DNA of 64,000 bases from positions 1 to 64,000 of IMG/VR virus record IMGVR_UViG_3300021479_000010; one strand, given 5' to 3'. Below, in pieces: positions 56,389-63,709 of the stretch. The translations under genes and the position numbers were made by a program. The DNA is from a virus. Position 1 is the stretch's first letter, and every line of letters begins with the position of its first letter. The notes beneath the pieces are model-generated. The model ran no database searches, was not told where the DNA came from, and was given only the letters and a program-made list of their open reading frames with translations.

Positions 56389-57012
56389 ATGGCTATTGTT
56401 GTTAATCAGGCTCCTGTGGCATTTAGCGCGATGACTTCCGGTTCGGGCACGTCTGCCCAGGTATGGCAGGTTAGTTCCACCGGTACTTCAGCTGGTGTTA
56501 CTGCTGGCAATCTTTATTTGGATTCGGCATCGTCCAATCTTCTGAATGGTCGCCGATTTCAGGTTAGTGTTGGCGGGTGGGTTAAGGCGCACGGTGCGAC
56601 TCAGACGTTTGCTCCGGGCCTTCAAATTTTTCCGTGGAATACCACTGTTGCGGGCGGGCGAACGGCTTCTGGTACTGCAACTTATACCTCGCAAGCTTCT
56701 GGAACTCTCACTGCCGGTACGTTTTATGATTTTGTGATCATGCAGGAATTCTTCGGCGAAGCAAATGCTAATACTTTGATTTGTCTTCCCGCTTCGGTTT
56801 ATGTGAATAGCGGTACTGCTATTGCATCGACTACTGCGGCTTCTCCTATTACGGTTTCATTTGCTTCCGCTTCACAAACGGAACCCATTACCGGCATCAA
56901 CGCCACGACTGATTATCCGCTGGCCTCATTTGCAGTTACTTTTGCCAATAGTGTCAGTGATACCGTGGAAACAATGCAATTAACTTCCTTTAGCTTGCAG
57001 GTGACGGTGTAA
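56389..57012 (+). CDS. Virion-type beta protein
   Basis: A 207 aa Ser/Thr/Ala/Gly-rich beta protein (MAIVVNQAPVAFSAMTSGSG...), with AGGAA upstream. The composition is like the small proteins at 181 and 62292, which suggests a decoration or tail-associated structural protein. TAATG overlap with the next gene. Confidence 0.62.
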   Translation: MAIVVNQAPVAFSAMTSGSGTSAQVWQVSSTGTSAGVTAGNLYLDSASSNLLNGRRFQVSVGGWVKAHGATQTFAPGLQIFPWNTTVAGGRTASGTATYTSQASGTLTAGTFYDFVIMQEFFGEANANTLICLPASVYVNSGTAIASTTAASPITVSFASASQTEPITGINATTDYPLASFAVTFANSVSDTVETMQLTSFSLQVTV

Positions 57013-57227
57013 TGAAAAAAGCAGATCGGATGCACAAACTGAGTATGGAACGGGCAGGCAAGACTCATATTGAGTCTTACTCCAAAAAGGGCGGATTCAA
57101 CAGCGCAGGACACAAGCGCCAAGGAGACAACAAATACGCTTCCTACCCCGATGCTCCGAAAGACAATATGAACCCCGATTATTGCGGCGGGACCGATGGC
57201 TCCGCAATGGGGAATATCCCAGAATAA
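57012..57227 (+). CDS. Small unknown protein
   Basis: A 71 aa basic, Gly/Lys/Asn-rich protein (MKKADRMHKLSMERAGKTHI...). Likely disordered. Encoded among virion-type proteins. Confidence 0.6.
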   Translation: MKKADRMHKLSMERAGKTHIESYSKKGGFNSAGHKRQGDNKYASYPDAPKDNMNPDYCGGTDGSAMGNIPE

Positions 57228-57240
57228 TTGGTGGTAGATA

Positions 57241-57609
57241 ATGACTCTAGAAGAGAAACAGCAAGAACTGCTTACTAAAAATAAGCAGCGTCGTTCAAAG
57301 CAGAACAGCCGAAATGCTCGGGGGCCGCGAAAGCAGCCTACTCGCCGGTCCCCGCGTTCTGCTGTACCGTGGCTGAGAGGTATTCTGGCGGACCCCGCAA
57401 TACCTATCAGAGCCAAACTCTATGCCGCATACATGCTGGCATGTTTTGAGAAGATGAACGTTTTGTCTTACCAGGAATTCTACAAGTACAAAGAGGGCGA
57501 GGAATCTAGTGTTGAAAATGAAATCGCTGCGGCCTTCCAGATTCGACTCCCCGAAAAGTCCGGAAGCGGACAAACCGATCCAGCAAGGGAAGCAGTATCC
57601 GTGGGATGA
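57241..57609 (+). CDS. Unknown protein with basic N-terminus
   Basis: A 122 aa protein. Residues 10-45 are very basic (NKQRRSKQNSRNARGPRKQP), suggesting DNA or RNA contact. A short helical domain follows (WLRGILADPAIPIRAKLYAAYMLACFEKMN). The tail KSGSGQTDP is encoded by a palindrome copy (57557-57572). Position upstream of terminase would allow a small terminase role, but no HTH is visible. Confidence 0.55.
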   Translation: MTLEEKQQELLTKNKQRRSKQNSRNARGPRKQPTRRSPRSAVPWLRGILADPAIPIRAKLYAAYMLACFEKMNVLSYQEFYKYKEGEESSVENEIAAAFQIRLPEKSGSGQTDPAREAVSVG

Positions 57610-57655
57610 CGATTCGGACGAGGGTCAGGACCCCGTAAACAGTAAGCACGAATGA
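57518..57655 (+). CDS. Overlapping short ORF, uncertain
   Basis: A 45 aa frame (MKSLRPSRFDSPKSPEADKP...) overlapping the 3' end of the gene before it by 92 bp and running up to the peptidase gene. Acidic end (WDDDSDEGQD). It may be a separate gene or the frameshifted continuation of its neighbour. Confidence 0.4.
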   Translation: MKSLRPSRFDSPKSPEADKPIQQGKQYPWDDDSDEGQDPVNSKHE

Positions 57656-57662
57656 GGCTCTA

Positions 57663-58031
57663 GTGCGATCTGACAGGACTCTAAAGAAATACTATCGGCT
57701 CATCAATCGTAAATTCTTCGACAACGAACTACCCGATGATGTTTGCGTGCGGTGGTCTAACGAAGATGACGACGAAGAAGGATTCGAAGATAGATATTTC
57801 GGCATGGCTACGCGAGCCGATGACGGCTACCACAGCTATGTAATCATAATGAGCCGCGCATTAAATATAAAAGATTGTGTACGATTAAGCACTTTGGCAC
57901 ACGAATGTTGTCATATAGCGACGGGCCTGAGAGACAACCACGGCCCTGCATTTTCAGCATGGCATCAGAAATTGACAGATAGAGGCTTGTTCAAGAAAGG
58001 TGCGGTTCGTAAAGGACTGACATTATTCTGA
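57663..58031 (+). CDS. SprT-like zinc metallopeptidase
   Basis: A 122 aa protein from a GTG with GAGG 5 nt upstream. The zinc-binding catalytic motif is HECCH (80-84; H-E-x-x-H), preceded by CVRLSTLAH and followed by GP-x-F-x-A-W, the layout of small SprT/SprT-like peptidases. N-terminus (YYRLINRKFFDNELPDDVCVRW) also fits. Substrate unknown; DNA-bound proteins or virion precursors are options. Confidence 0.82.
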   Translation: MRSDRTLKKYYRLINRKFFDNELPDDVCVRWSNEDDDEEGFEDRYFGMATRADDGYHSYVIIMSRALNIKDCVRLSTLAHECCHIATGLRDNHGPAFSAWHQKLTDRGLFKKGAVRKGLTLF

Positions 58032-58046
58032 ATGTGGTGGTGGGCC

Positions 58047-58337
58047 ATGAAAGAGAAGCCCAAACCCGATACAGCGGACATGGGCGCAGGAGAGCCGTGG
58101 CGATGTACTTCGTGCGGCTGGTTTGTATATAACATAGGTTGGCTCGACGGGCGATACTGTCCGGTTGGAGGGGCTTCGGCGAGTAAATACATCAGCATCA
58201 ACTTCCCCAAGGTATGCTGCGTTTGTTATGATTTGTACCATAACATTATCCAAGAAGATTATTGGAAGCACGTACAAGATACTGAGAACGCAAAAGTACG
58301 TAAGTTACGTTCCGGTTCCGATTACTTGGGTGTCTAA
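58047..58337 (+). CDS. Small Cys-containing protein
   Basis: A 96 aa protein from MKEKPKPDTADMGAGEPWRC. WRCTSCGWFV and KVCCVCYDLY give two Cys pairs 50 residues apart, likely one zinc site. Helical C-terminus. An ATG five codons earlier is also possible. Confidence 0.6.
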   Translation: MKEKPKPDTADMGAGEPWRCTSCGWFVYNIGWLDGRYCPVGGASASKYISINFPKVCCVCYDLYHNIIQEDYWKHVQDTENAKVRKLRSGSDYLGV

Positions 58338-58357
58338 TCCTAATAGAAGTTGGGCTC

Positions 58358-58735
58358 ATGGATAAAATTCTGGCTTTTGTCCGTATTACCTATTTGTGGA
58401 TGATATTGCTGCCTGTCTCAATTATGTTTGTTGGCGCGGCTTCTAATCAGATAGTAATGATCGCCAATCACGATTCCTTTCCCGTTCTTGTGAACGATAC
58501 GCGGTTCGAAAATCTACCGTCGGCGGGGATGATAGACAAGCAGCATTGCGTAATGACTAGCGAAACGCATTTGAATATGCTGGCGGATATCTTCGATTTT
58601 GGACACGACGGGATCGAGAGTATTGGAGATTTGTGCTTGGATTTCGGTCAATGGTTGTGGACTTTTGCTCCTTATGTCTGGGGAGTGATAGTAATTAGGA
58701 AACTGTATTTTTTAGACTATGAAGGAATTATTTAA
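58358..58735 (+). CDS. Two-span membrane protein
   Basis: A 125 aa protein with hydrophobic helices at about residues 10-28 (ITYLWMILLPVSIMFVGAA) and 98-112 (WLWTFAPYVWGVIVI). The loop between them holds single Cys residues and would be periplasmic or cytoplasmic. Overlaps the phosphatase gene by 17 bp. Confidence 0.6.
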   Translation: MDKILAFVRITYLWMILLPVSIMFVGAASNQIVMIANHDSFPVLVNDTRFENLPSAGMIDKQHCVMTSETHLNMLADIFDFGHDGIESIGDLCLDFGQWLWTFAPYVWGVIVIRKLYFLDYEGII

Positions 58736-59201
58736 GGATGTATACGTTGGAACGGATGATGATGTTCCTGAAGCACGAAAACGAAATTTTAATATTGTTC
58801 ATGCCGAGAAAGATGGCGAGTATAGCCACAGGGCGTTGCTGAAGTATGAAACGCAAGGAGCCCCGAAAGGCTCTGATTATCTTTACGCAAAACGCCCCGG
58901 TAATTTGTATTTGAATCTGATTGACGCCGATGATCCTGCTTTTGTTCCCGATGCAGTAATTAACGAAGCGCTGGCGTTTATAAAACATAGTTTAGATGAA
59001 GGCAAATCGGTTTTGATCCACTGCAATAAAGGTCTCAGCCGTTCGCCGACTATAGTTTTTCTTTACCTCTATTCAACCGGCAAATTGCCTCGCAATCATC
59101 ATCAAGCGATCCGAGCGTTTCGTCGTTTATATCCGCAATATGATCCTAGCGTTGGACTCGAATTATACGCCAAACGGCGCATCAAGGAATTGAAAAGGTA
59201 A
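58719..59201 (+). CDS. Dual-specificity / tyrosine phosphatase
   Basis: A 160 aa protein. The catalytic P-loop is HCNKGLSRS (H101, C102, R108), preceded by SVLI as the usual strand. The general acid is probably an Asp in NLIDADDP (about residues 67-73). Size and layout match small cysteine-dependent dual-specificity phosphatases. A phage could use it to reverse host protein or nucleotide phosphorylation. Such genes are rare in tailed phages. Confidence 0.82.
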   Translation: MKELFKDVYVGTDDDVPEARKRNFNIVHAEKDGEYSHRALLKYETQGAPKGSDYLYAKRPGNLYLNLIDADDPAFVPDAVINEALAFIKHSLDEGKSVLIHCNKGLSRSPTIVFLYLYSTGKLPRNHHQAIRAFRRLYPQYDPSVGLELYAKRRIKELKR

Positions 59202-59203
59202 CT

Positions 59204-59830
59204 ATGCAGAATCCTCTTAAGGGAATGATGGATACCAGCGATGCGGGGACGCTAGGAACCGCGCTGGCCGAGAAGCAAAAGATTATCGAGCAAGATAAAT
59301 CCGCGCAGGCGGCGAAGCCCGATACGACTCCCGCGAAGACCACGATGGCGAGTCCCAAGGACAAGATCAATCCCAAGGCTGGATACGGTTCCGGCAAAGG
59401 CGAGAAGCGGATCGATACATCGGACATGGTGAAGCCGATAGGTAGTTTCCACAAGGGCGGAACGGTTCCGATGGACGGTCCCTATAATCTCAAAAAGGGC
59501 GAACATGTTATGACCGCCCAACAGCATGGAAATATGAATCATGCTTTTGACCTTGCGGGGTCTGTGCTTGCTCAGCAAAGTCCAGAACCGGACATGCCCA
59601 AGAAGGAACTCAAAGAAATGCGTATTCGCAAGGGCGCGAATGGTGGACATATCGTAACACATATTCACACTCATATGATGCACCCCGATGAAGAACATGT
59701 CCATGAACACACCGATGGACTGATTGATCATGTCATGCAGCACATGACTGAACCAAACGAGGGCGAAGCAGAGGCGGATGCGGGCGATCCTGGCATCGAA
59801 GCGGCAGAAAAAGCAGTGGGGTATAAATAA
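59204..59830 (+). CDS. Structural-type protein with His-rich tail
   Basis: A 208 aa protein, disordered at first (Ala/Lys/Asp/Pro-rich). SFHKGGTVPMDGPYNLKKGEHVMTA resembles a short motif recurring in large phage structural or internal proteins. The C-terminal third is His/Glu-rich (IVTHIHTHMMHPDEEHVHEHTDG) and may bind metal. TAATG overlap with the next gene. Confidence 0.6.
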   Translation: MQNPLKGMMDTSDAGTLGTALAEKQKIIEQDKSAQAAKPDTTPAKTTMASPKDKINPKAGYGSGKGEKRIDTSDMVKPIGSFHKGGTVPMDGPYNLKKGEHVMTAQQHGNMNHAFDLAGSVLAQQSPEPDMPKKELKEMRIRKGANGGHIVTHIHTHMMHPDEEHVHEHTDGLIDHVMQHMTEPNEGEAEADAGDPGIEAAEKAVGYK

Positions 59831-60024
59831 TGGCAAAAGCAAAGAATCCAAGTCTGTACCGAGCAATGCATCACTTGAATAAAGGCGGGTTGCACCGTGC
59901 TCTCGGCGTTCCGGAAGGCGAGAAGATTCCCGAATCGAAGCTAGAAGCCGCGAAGAATTCCAAGAACAGCCATGTTCAGCACATGGCGAATTTTGCGGCA
60001 ACTATGAAAGGATTTAAACACTAA
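59830..60024 (+). CDS. Small basic protein
   Basis: A 64 aa Lys/His/Asn-rich helical protein (MAKAKNPSLYRAMHHLNKGG...), probably nucleic-acid or capsid associated. TAATG at both ends. Confidence 0.6.
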   Translation: MAKAKNPSLYRAMHHLNKGGLHRALGVPEGEKIPESKLEAAKNSKNSHVQHMANFAATMKGFKH

Positions 60025-60170
60025 TGGGATATTTACTATGGTTTTTGAAACATCTTCCTTACTTTTTGATCGGAGCTTACGGAGCCTCTTTCGCGGAGTA
60101 CAAGCTCAAATATAATCTTTATGATCTGACTAAGGACAAGATTGTTTCGCTGTTCAACAAGAAGAAATAA
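60024..60170 (+). CDS. Short membrane-type protein
   Basis: A 48 aa protein (MGYLLWFLKHLPYFLIGAYG...), hydrophobic N-terminal helix and basic C-terminus. TAATG overlaps with the genes before and after, so it belongs to the terminase unit. Confidence 0.6.
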   Translation: MGYLLWFLKHLPYFLIGAYGASFAEYKLKYNLYDLTKDKIVSLFNKKK

Positions 60171-61975
60171 TGGGCTACGAGGCTCTTAAGAACGATAAGA
60201 TCGAATTCTTGAGAAAATGCTGGGCCGGATACGCCCCGCAAGTTCAGAAGGAATGGGGTATCGATCTATCCGACGGGCTAGAGCTAAGGCACAAAGCTCA
60301 AACGGATTTGTTCTGGCTCTGCAATATCCTTGGCCGAACAAAGTTGCGGGGCAAACGCGAATGGAACGGGTATCAAATCGATACCCACCAAGAGATGTGC
60401 GATTTCTTTGTTCACAAAGACCCCTTGTTTAAGACGTTCGAAGAATTTGCAAAGCAAGATAAAGAAACCCACAACCGGCTTCTGCTCGTTCCTCGCGGTG
60501 GGTACAAGTCCACCATTAATATCGCGGATTGCGTTCAGTGGACGATTTGTTTCCCCGATATCGCTATCCTGTCATTGACAGGTGTTCGTAAACTCGCAGT
60601 TGACTTCGTTGGTGAATATACAACGTATTTCACACTGTCTGAAGACGGAACCCCGCGATACGTCCGAATTGACGGTGAAGATAGAATTAGTCTATTCCAG
60701 ATTTTATTTCCAGAACATTGCATTCGTCCGCAGGATGCTAAGCAGGACGAATTTACAACTCCGGCGCGGCGGGTAAATAGCAAAGAGCCGACCATTATGG
60801 CGGCGGGTATTGAGCAGAGTTTATCCGGCTGGCACTTCGATATTCTCAAACCAGACGACGTGGTAACGAATGACAACTCTTATACCCAGCACAAAATCCA
60901 GTGGGTCAATCGACAACTAGGAATTGACCACGCGATGCTCCATCCTTATGGATATTACGATAAGGTTGGAACCTGGTACGACATCGCGGATACTTACGGA
61001 CAAGATATTAAGGCCGAAGAAGAATTAAAGAAGGAAGGTCGCGATCCTTCGATTAAGATTCTACTTCGTTCTGCATTGTGGCTGAAACCAGAAGCAATTG
61101 CTCGGGGCGTGAATGATGATAACGCCCGCGAAGAAGATTATATCTTGTGGTTTCCAGAAGGACTCAGTTATGAGTTCCTAATGGATCAGCGGCGCAAGAA
61201 TCAAGAAACTTACGCTATTAAATACCTTAATAATCCCCTTGCTGCGCACCAGATTAAGTTTCCTCGCGAACTACTGATCGCACGAACGGTTGATACGATT
61301 CCTCAAAGTGGAATTGTATTCGAAGCTTGGGACCTCGCATATTCTGAGAAAGAATCTGCGAAATATACCGTAGGAATGGCTGGACTATTCAGTTCCGACG
61401 GTATCTATCTTATCGATATGGTGCGTGGTCGATTCGGGGAATACGAACTTCCCGGTGTGATGGCTGCGTTTGCGCACAAGTGGAAGCCGCGCAGAGTCGC
61501 CGTTGAGGATTCAATGGGTGCTCGATGGCTCAAGCGTGGAATAGATGAAGAACTCGCCAAGACCAGAACGAATGTAGCCTTTGAATTTATTTCCCTCGGC
61601 AAAGGCAGCAAAGCCAAGAGTAAGGAAATAAAGGCCAAGGGCGCGTCCAATATGCTCGGTACTGGACGACTTTTCTTTTGGAAGTCCATGACTGGATTGC
61701 AAGACGCCTACAACGAAATGGAAGCTTTTCCAAAAGGCACGTTTACTGACATCGTTTGTTCTTTATCTTTGCTGGTCAATCACTTCTCAAATTTTACTTA
61801 TGCAGTGATGCCAACCGAGCCCATTTTCATAACTGAAAGAATGGAACGAGTTCAGAGAGACATGGTTTATGGCCTCGGGGCTTACGCACCAAAGGTGCAA
61901 GATCAGACGATGATTGCCTTACAGGGTGAACAAGACGTGGACTATGACCCTCTTGCCCAATCAGGGCTCTACTAG
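60170..61975 (+). CDS. terL: Terminase large subunit
   Basis: A 601 aa packaging motor. Walker A is PRGGYKST (108-115) after the adenine-binding HNRLLLV. ATPase motifs continue with ILKPDDVVTND. The nuclease half has FEAWDLAYSEKESAKYT, VAVEDSMGARWLK and GTFTDIVCSLSLLVNHF, providing the metal-binding Asp residues of the RNase H-like nuclease. It cuts and pumps DNA into the prohead. The pattern is like terminases of larger, headful-type phages. No obvious small subunit is next to it. Confidence 0.93.
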   Translation: MGYEALKNDKIEFLRKCWAGYAPQVQKEWGIDLSDGLELRHKAQTDLFWLCNILGRTKLRGKREWNGYQIDTHQEMCDFFVHKDPLFKTFEEFAKQDKETHNRLLLVPRGGYKSTINIADCVQWTICFPDIAILSLTGVRKLAVDFVGEYTTYFTLSEDGTPRYVRIDGEDRISLFQILFPEHCIRPQDAKQDEFTTPARRVNSKEPTIMAAGIEQSLSGWHFDILKPDDVVTNDNSYTQHKIQWVNRQLGIDHAMLHPYGYYDKVGTWYDIADTYGQDIKAEEELKKEGRDPSIKILLRSALWLKPEAIARGVNDDNAREEDYILWFPEGLSYEFLMDQRRKNQETYAIKYLNNPLAAHQIKFPRELLIARTVDTIPQSGIVFEAWDLAYSEKESAKYTVGMAGLFSSDGIYLIDMVRGRFGEYELPGVMAAFAHKWKPRRVAVEDSMGARWLKRGIDEELAKTRTNVAFEFISLGKGSKAKSKEIKAKGASNMLGTGRLFFWKSMTGLQDAYNEMEAFPKGTFTDIVCSLSLLVNHFSNFTYAVMPTEPIFITERMERVQRDMVYGLGAYAPKVQDQTMIALQGEQDVDYDPLAQSGLY

Positions 61976-61981
61976 AGGCAC

Positions 61982-62284
61982 ATGGATTTCATTGATTATT
62001 CTGCCAAGAGCGTCTGCAAGACGCCAACGCTTTCCGTAACAGCCAGCACTTCGAGTCCAAAAACTCTTTATCAGGTCCACACTGATTTGATTTTTATCAA
62101 TGTTGGTAGCGGCTGGGTTCCAATGGCGCAACCTTCCAGTAGTTCTGTGTATTCTGGATATACGACTTTGCCCGCTTCCACGCAAGCCAACGTTGTTACC
62201 AGTTTGGCCGTTACTGCCCCGTTGGGAAGCGTAACAGTTAAAACCGGCAATGCAATTGATACCGCGATTCGCGGACACAAATAG
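61982..62284 (+). CDS. Small virion-type protein
   Basis: A 100 aa beta protein (MDFIDYSAKSVCKTPTLSVT...), Ser/Thr/Val-rich, with GAGG 3 nt upstream. The composition resembles head-decoration or stabilising proteins. Unknown family. Confidence 0.6.
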   Translation: MDFIDYSAKSVCKTPTLSVTASTSSPKTLYQVHTDLIFINVGSGWVPMAQPSSSSVYSGYTTLPASTQANVVTSLAVTAPLGSVTVKTGNAIDTAIRGHK

Positions 62285-62291
62285 GAGATAT

Positions 62292-62585
62292 ATGTCTAAC
62301 GTTTCGACTGTTCTGCCCGCCAATATCATTAAAACTGCTCGAACTGCGGCGACTGCTGCGGCTTCTAGCACCGCGACGCCATATGATAGCGGTAATATTA
62401 TTACTTGGTCGCTTCCGGGATTTCCGACAACTAAGTTAGTTAACGGCTCGCAAAGTTTCTCCACCAAGGCTGGAGAAGTATTTACGGATTTCGCATCTGG
62501 ACAAGTTGTAACTGCCAGCACAGATGTTAGCGGTTCTACGTTGACCTACAGCTTGCAAGCCGGGACACCAGCAAATAACGACTAA
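62292..62585 (+). CDS. Small virion-type protein
   Basis: A 97 aa Ala/Thr/Ser-rich protein from MSNVSTVLPANIIKTARTAA, with AGGAG 4 nt upstream. FTDFASGQVVT is encoded by a half-copy of the palindrome. TAATG start for the next gene. Confidence 0.6.
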   Translation: MSNVSTVLPANIIKTARTAATAAASSTATPYDSGNIITWSLPGFPTTKLVNGSQSFSTKAGEVFTDFASGQVVTASTDVSGSTLTYSLQAGTPANND

Positions 62586-62770
62586 TGCGCCAAATTGGTG
62601 CTTACACAATAATAGAAGATGGTGAGGAGAAATTCTACACCATCCTCGATTGTGAATGCCACTTACAAGTAATGGTTGGAATGTTCTTCGAAGAAGACCT
62701 TCCTTGCCCACTCCACGAAGAATATAGATATTTCTACGATTTTAATGATGGAAAGCCGCATAGGAAATAA
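62585..62770 (+). CDS. Small acidic protein with Cys pair
   Basis: A 61 aa protein (MRQIGAYTIIEDGEEKFYTI...), containing DCECHL and LPCPLH, a possible small metal site. Acidic. No family is recognised. Confidence 0.6.
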   Translation: MRQIGAYTIIEDGEEKFYTILDCECHLQVMVGMFFEEDLPCPLHEEYRYFYDFNDGKPHRK

Positions 62771-62771
62771 T

Positions 62772-62987
62772 ATGACTACGAATAGATTGATTCCGCCAAC
62801 TGTACAAGAAACCACCACTGGGGGAGTTTACCCCGCCCCGCAGCCACAGCATGTTTGTCCGGCTTGCGGATATTGCCCGTGCTGCGGACGTGGGTACGGA
62901 TTTCAGCCGCCATATTATGTTCCCCAACCGCACTATGTTCCTCCGACAATGCCGTACTACAGATATCCGTGGACAGTAACCTGCTAA
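62772..62987 (+). CDS. Pro/Tyr-rich small protein with Cys cluster
   Basis: A 71 aa protein from MTTNRLIPPTVQETTTGGVY, with AGGAA upstream. CPACGYCPCCGRGYG is a tight Cys cluster, and the tail is Pro/Tyr/His-rich. Its stop overlaps the convergent 54 aa gene. Confidence 0.55.
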   Translation: MTTNRLIPPTVQETTTGGVYPAPQPQHVCPACGYCPCCGRGYGFQPPYYVPQPHYVPPTMPYYRYPWTVTC

Positions 62988-63148
62988 ATCTTGTAACGAA
63001 CCGTCTGCTGTTCTGAACCAAGCGGCCAGTTTTTAAGCCACTGCTTTCGAGATTCGCCGTAGTCAAAACGAGAAATGCTGACGGGAATGCCATCATCCGC
63101 TATAAGAATAACTGTATTTCCATCATTACTGATTACTTTGGATTTCAT
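62984..63148 (-). CDS. Small unknown protein, convergent
   Basis: A 54 aa protein (MKSKVISNDGNTVILIADDG...), beta-rich with a basic helical end. It is read leftwards downstream of the HNH gene, overlapping it by 23 bp, so the two may have entered together. Confidence 0.5.
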   Translation of the reverse strand: MKSKVISNDGNTVILIADDGIPVSISRFDYGESRKQWLKNWPLGSEQQTVRYKI

Positions 63149-63671
63149 CGTTTCTTTTTCCATTATTGTTCTCCGGTAGATTTAATTTAGCAAATTCTCC
63201 AAAATAGTGTAAGGCCGCTCGATCATAAGCTTCCACGGCTTCCGCCTCGGTTTTGAATTGCCCTAAATTGATAGTCTTCTTGCTAACGGTTATGATGGCC
63301 CGCCATCTTTTTTGATCCGAGCGCCAGCGGATACCTTTAAAAGTAGTCCCGATGGATGGCTGTCTCTTTTGGCGATTCTGCCCGTTAGTGACGTGCGTGG
63401 CGATTCTGAGATTATCGCGGGTATTGTTCAAACCATCGCCATCTTTGTGATCAACCTTAATTTTTGGATCGGCAACTCCTAAAATCAATCGATGCATGTG
63501 TTGCGTGGTTCGATTGGATTTAGGACCAACTGTGCGAATGGCGTAAACCGCGTACAGTAGACCTTTGCGCCAAGTTTCCTGCGCTTGCCATTTTCGGCCA
63601 GCAACAATTTCATCATATTTATCATCATCTACTAAAGCAATATATCCCTTAGTTAATTTGATCTGCTTCAT
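63126..63671 (-). CDS. HNH/AP2 homing endonuclease
   Basis: A 181 aa protein: N-terminal strand unit (MKQIKLTKGYIALVDDDKYD), HNH core (TTQHMHRLILGVADPKIKVDHKDGDGLNNTRDNLRIA) and a complete AP2 domain (FKGIRWRSDQKRWRAIITV..., NLGQFKTEAEAVEAYDRAALHYFGEFAKLNLPE). It is read opposite to the virion genes around it and lies between them and the probable portal gene, as expected of a mobile homing gene. Confidence 0.9.
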   Translation of the reverse strand: MKQIKLTKGYIALVDDDKYDEIVAGRKWQAQETWRKGLLYAVYAIRTVGPKSNRTTQHMHRLILGVADPKIKVDHKDGDGLNNTRDNLRIATHVTNGQNRQKRQPSIGTTFKGIRWRSDQKRWRAIITVSKKTINLGQFKTEAEAVEAYDRAALHYFGEFAKLNLPENNNGKRNDEIQSNQ

Positions 63672-63680
63672 AATCTCTAT

Positions 63681-63709
63681 ATTATACGATCAAGATTGAG
63701 AATTGTCAA
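63681..63709 (-). promoter_or_regulatory. Perfect consensus promoter for the HNH/AP2 gene
   Basis: Minus strand TTGACA (63709-63704), 17-nt spacer and TATAAT (63686-63681): 12 of 12 consensus bases. Only 9 nt lie between the -10 box and the ATG. The -35 box touches the ATG of the gene read the other way. Confidence 0.9.
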
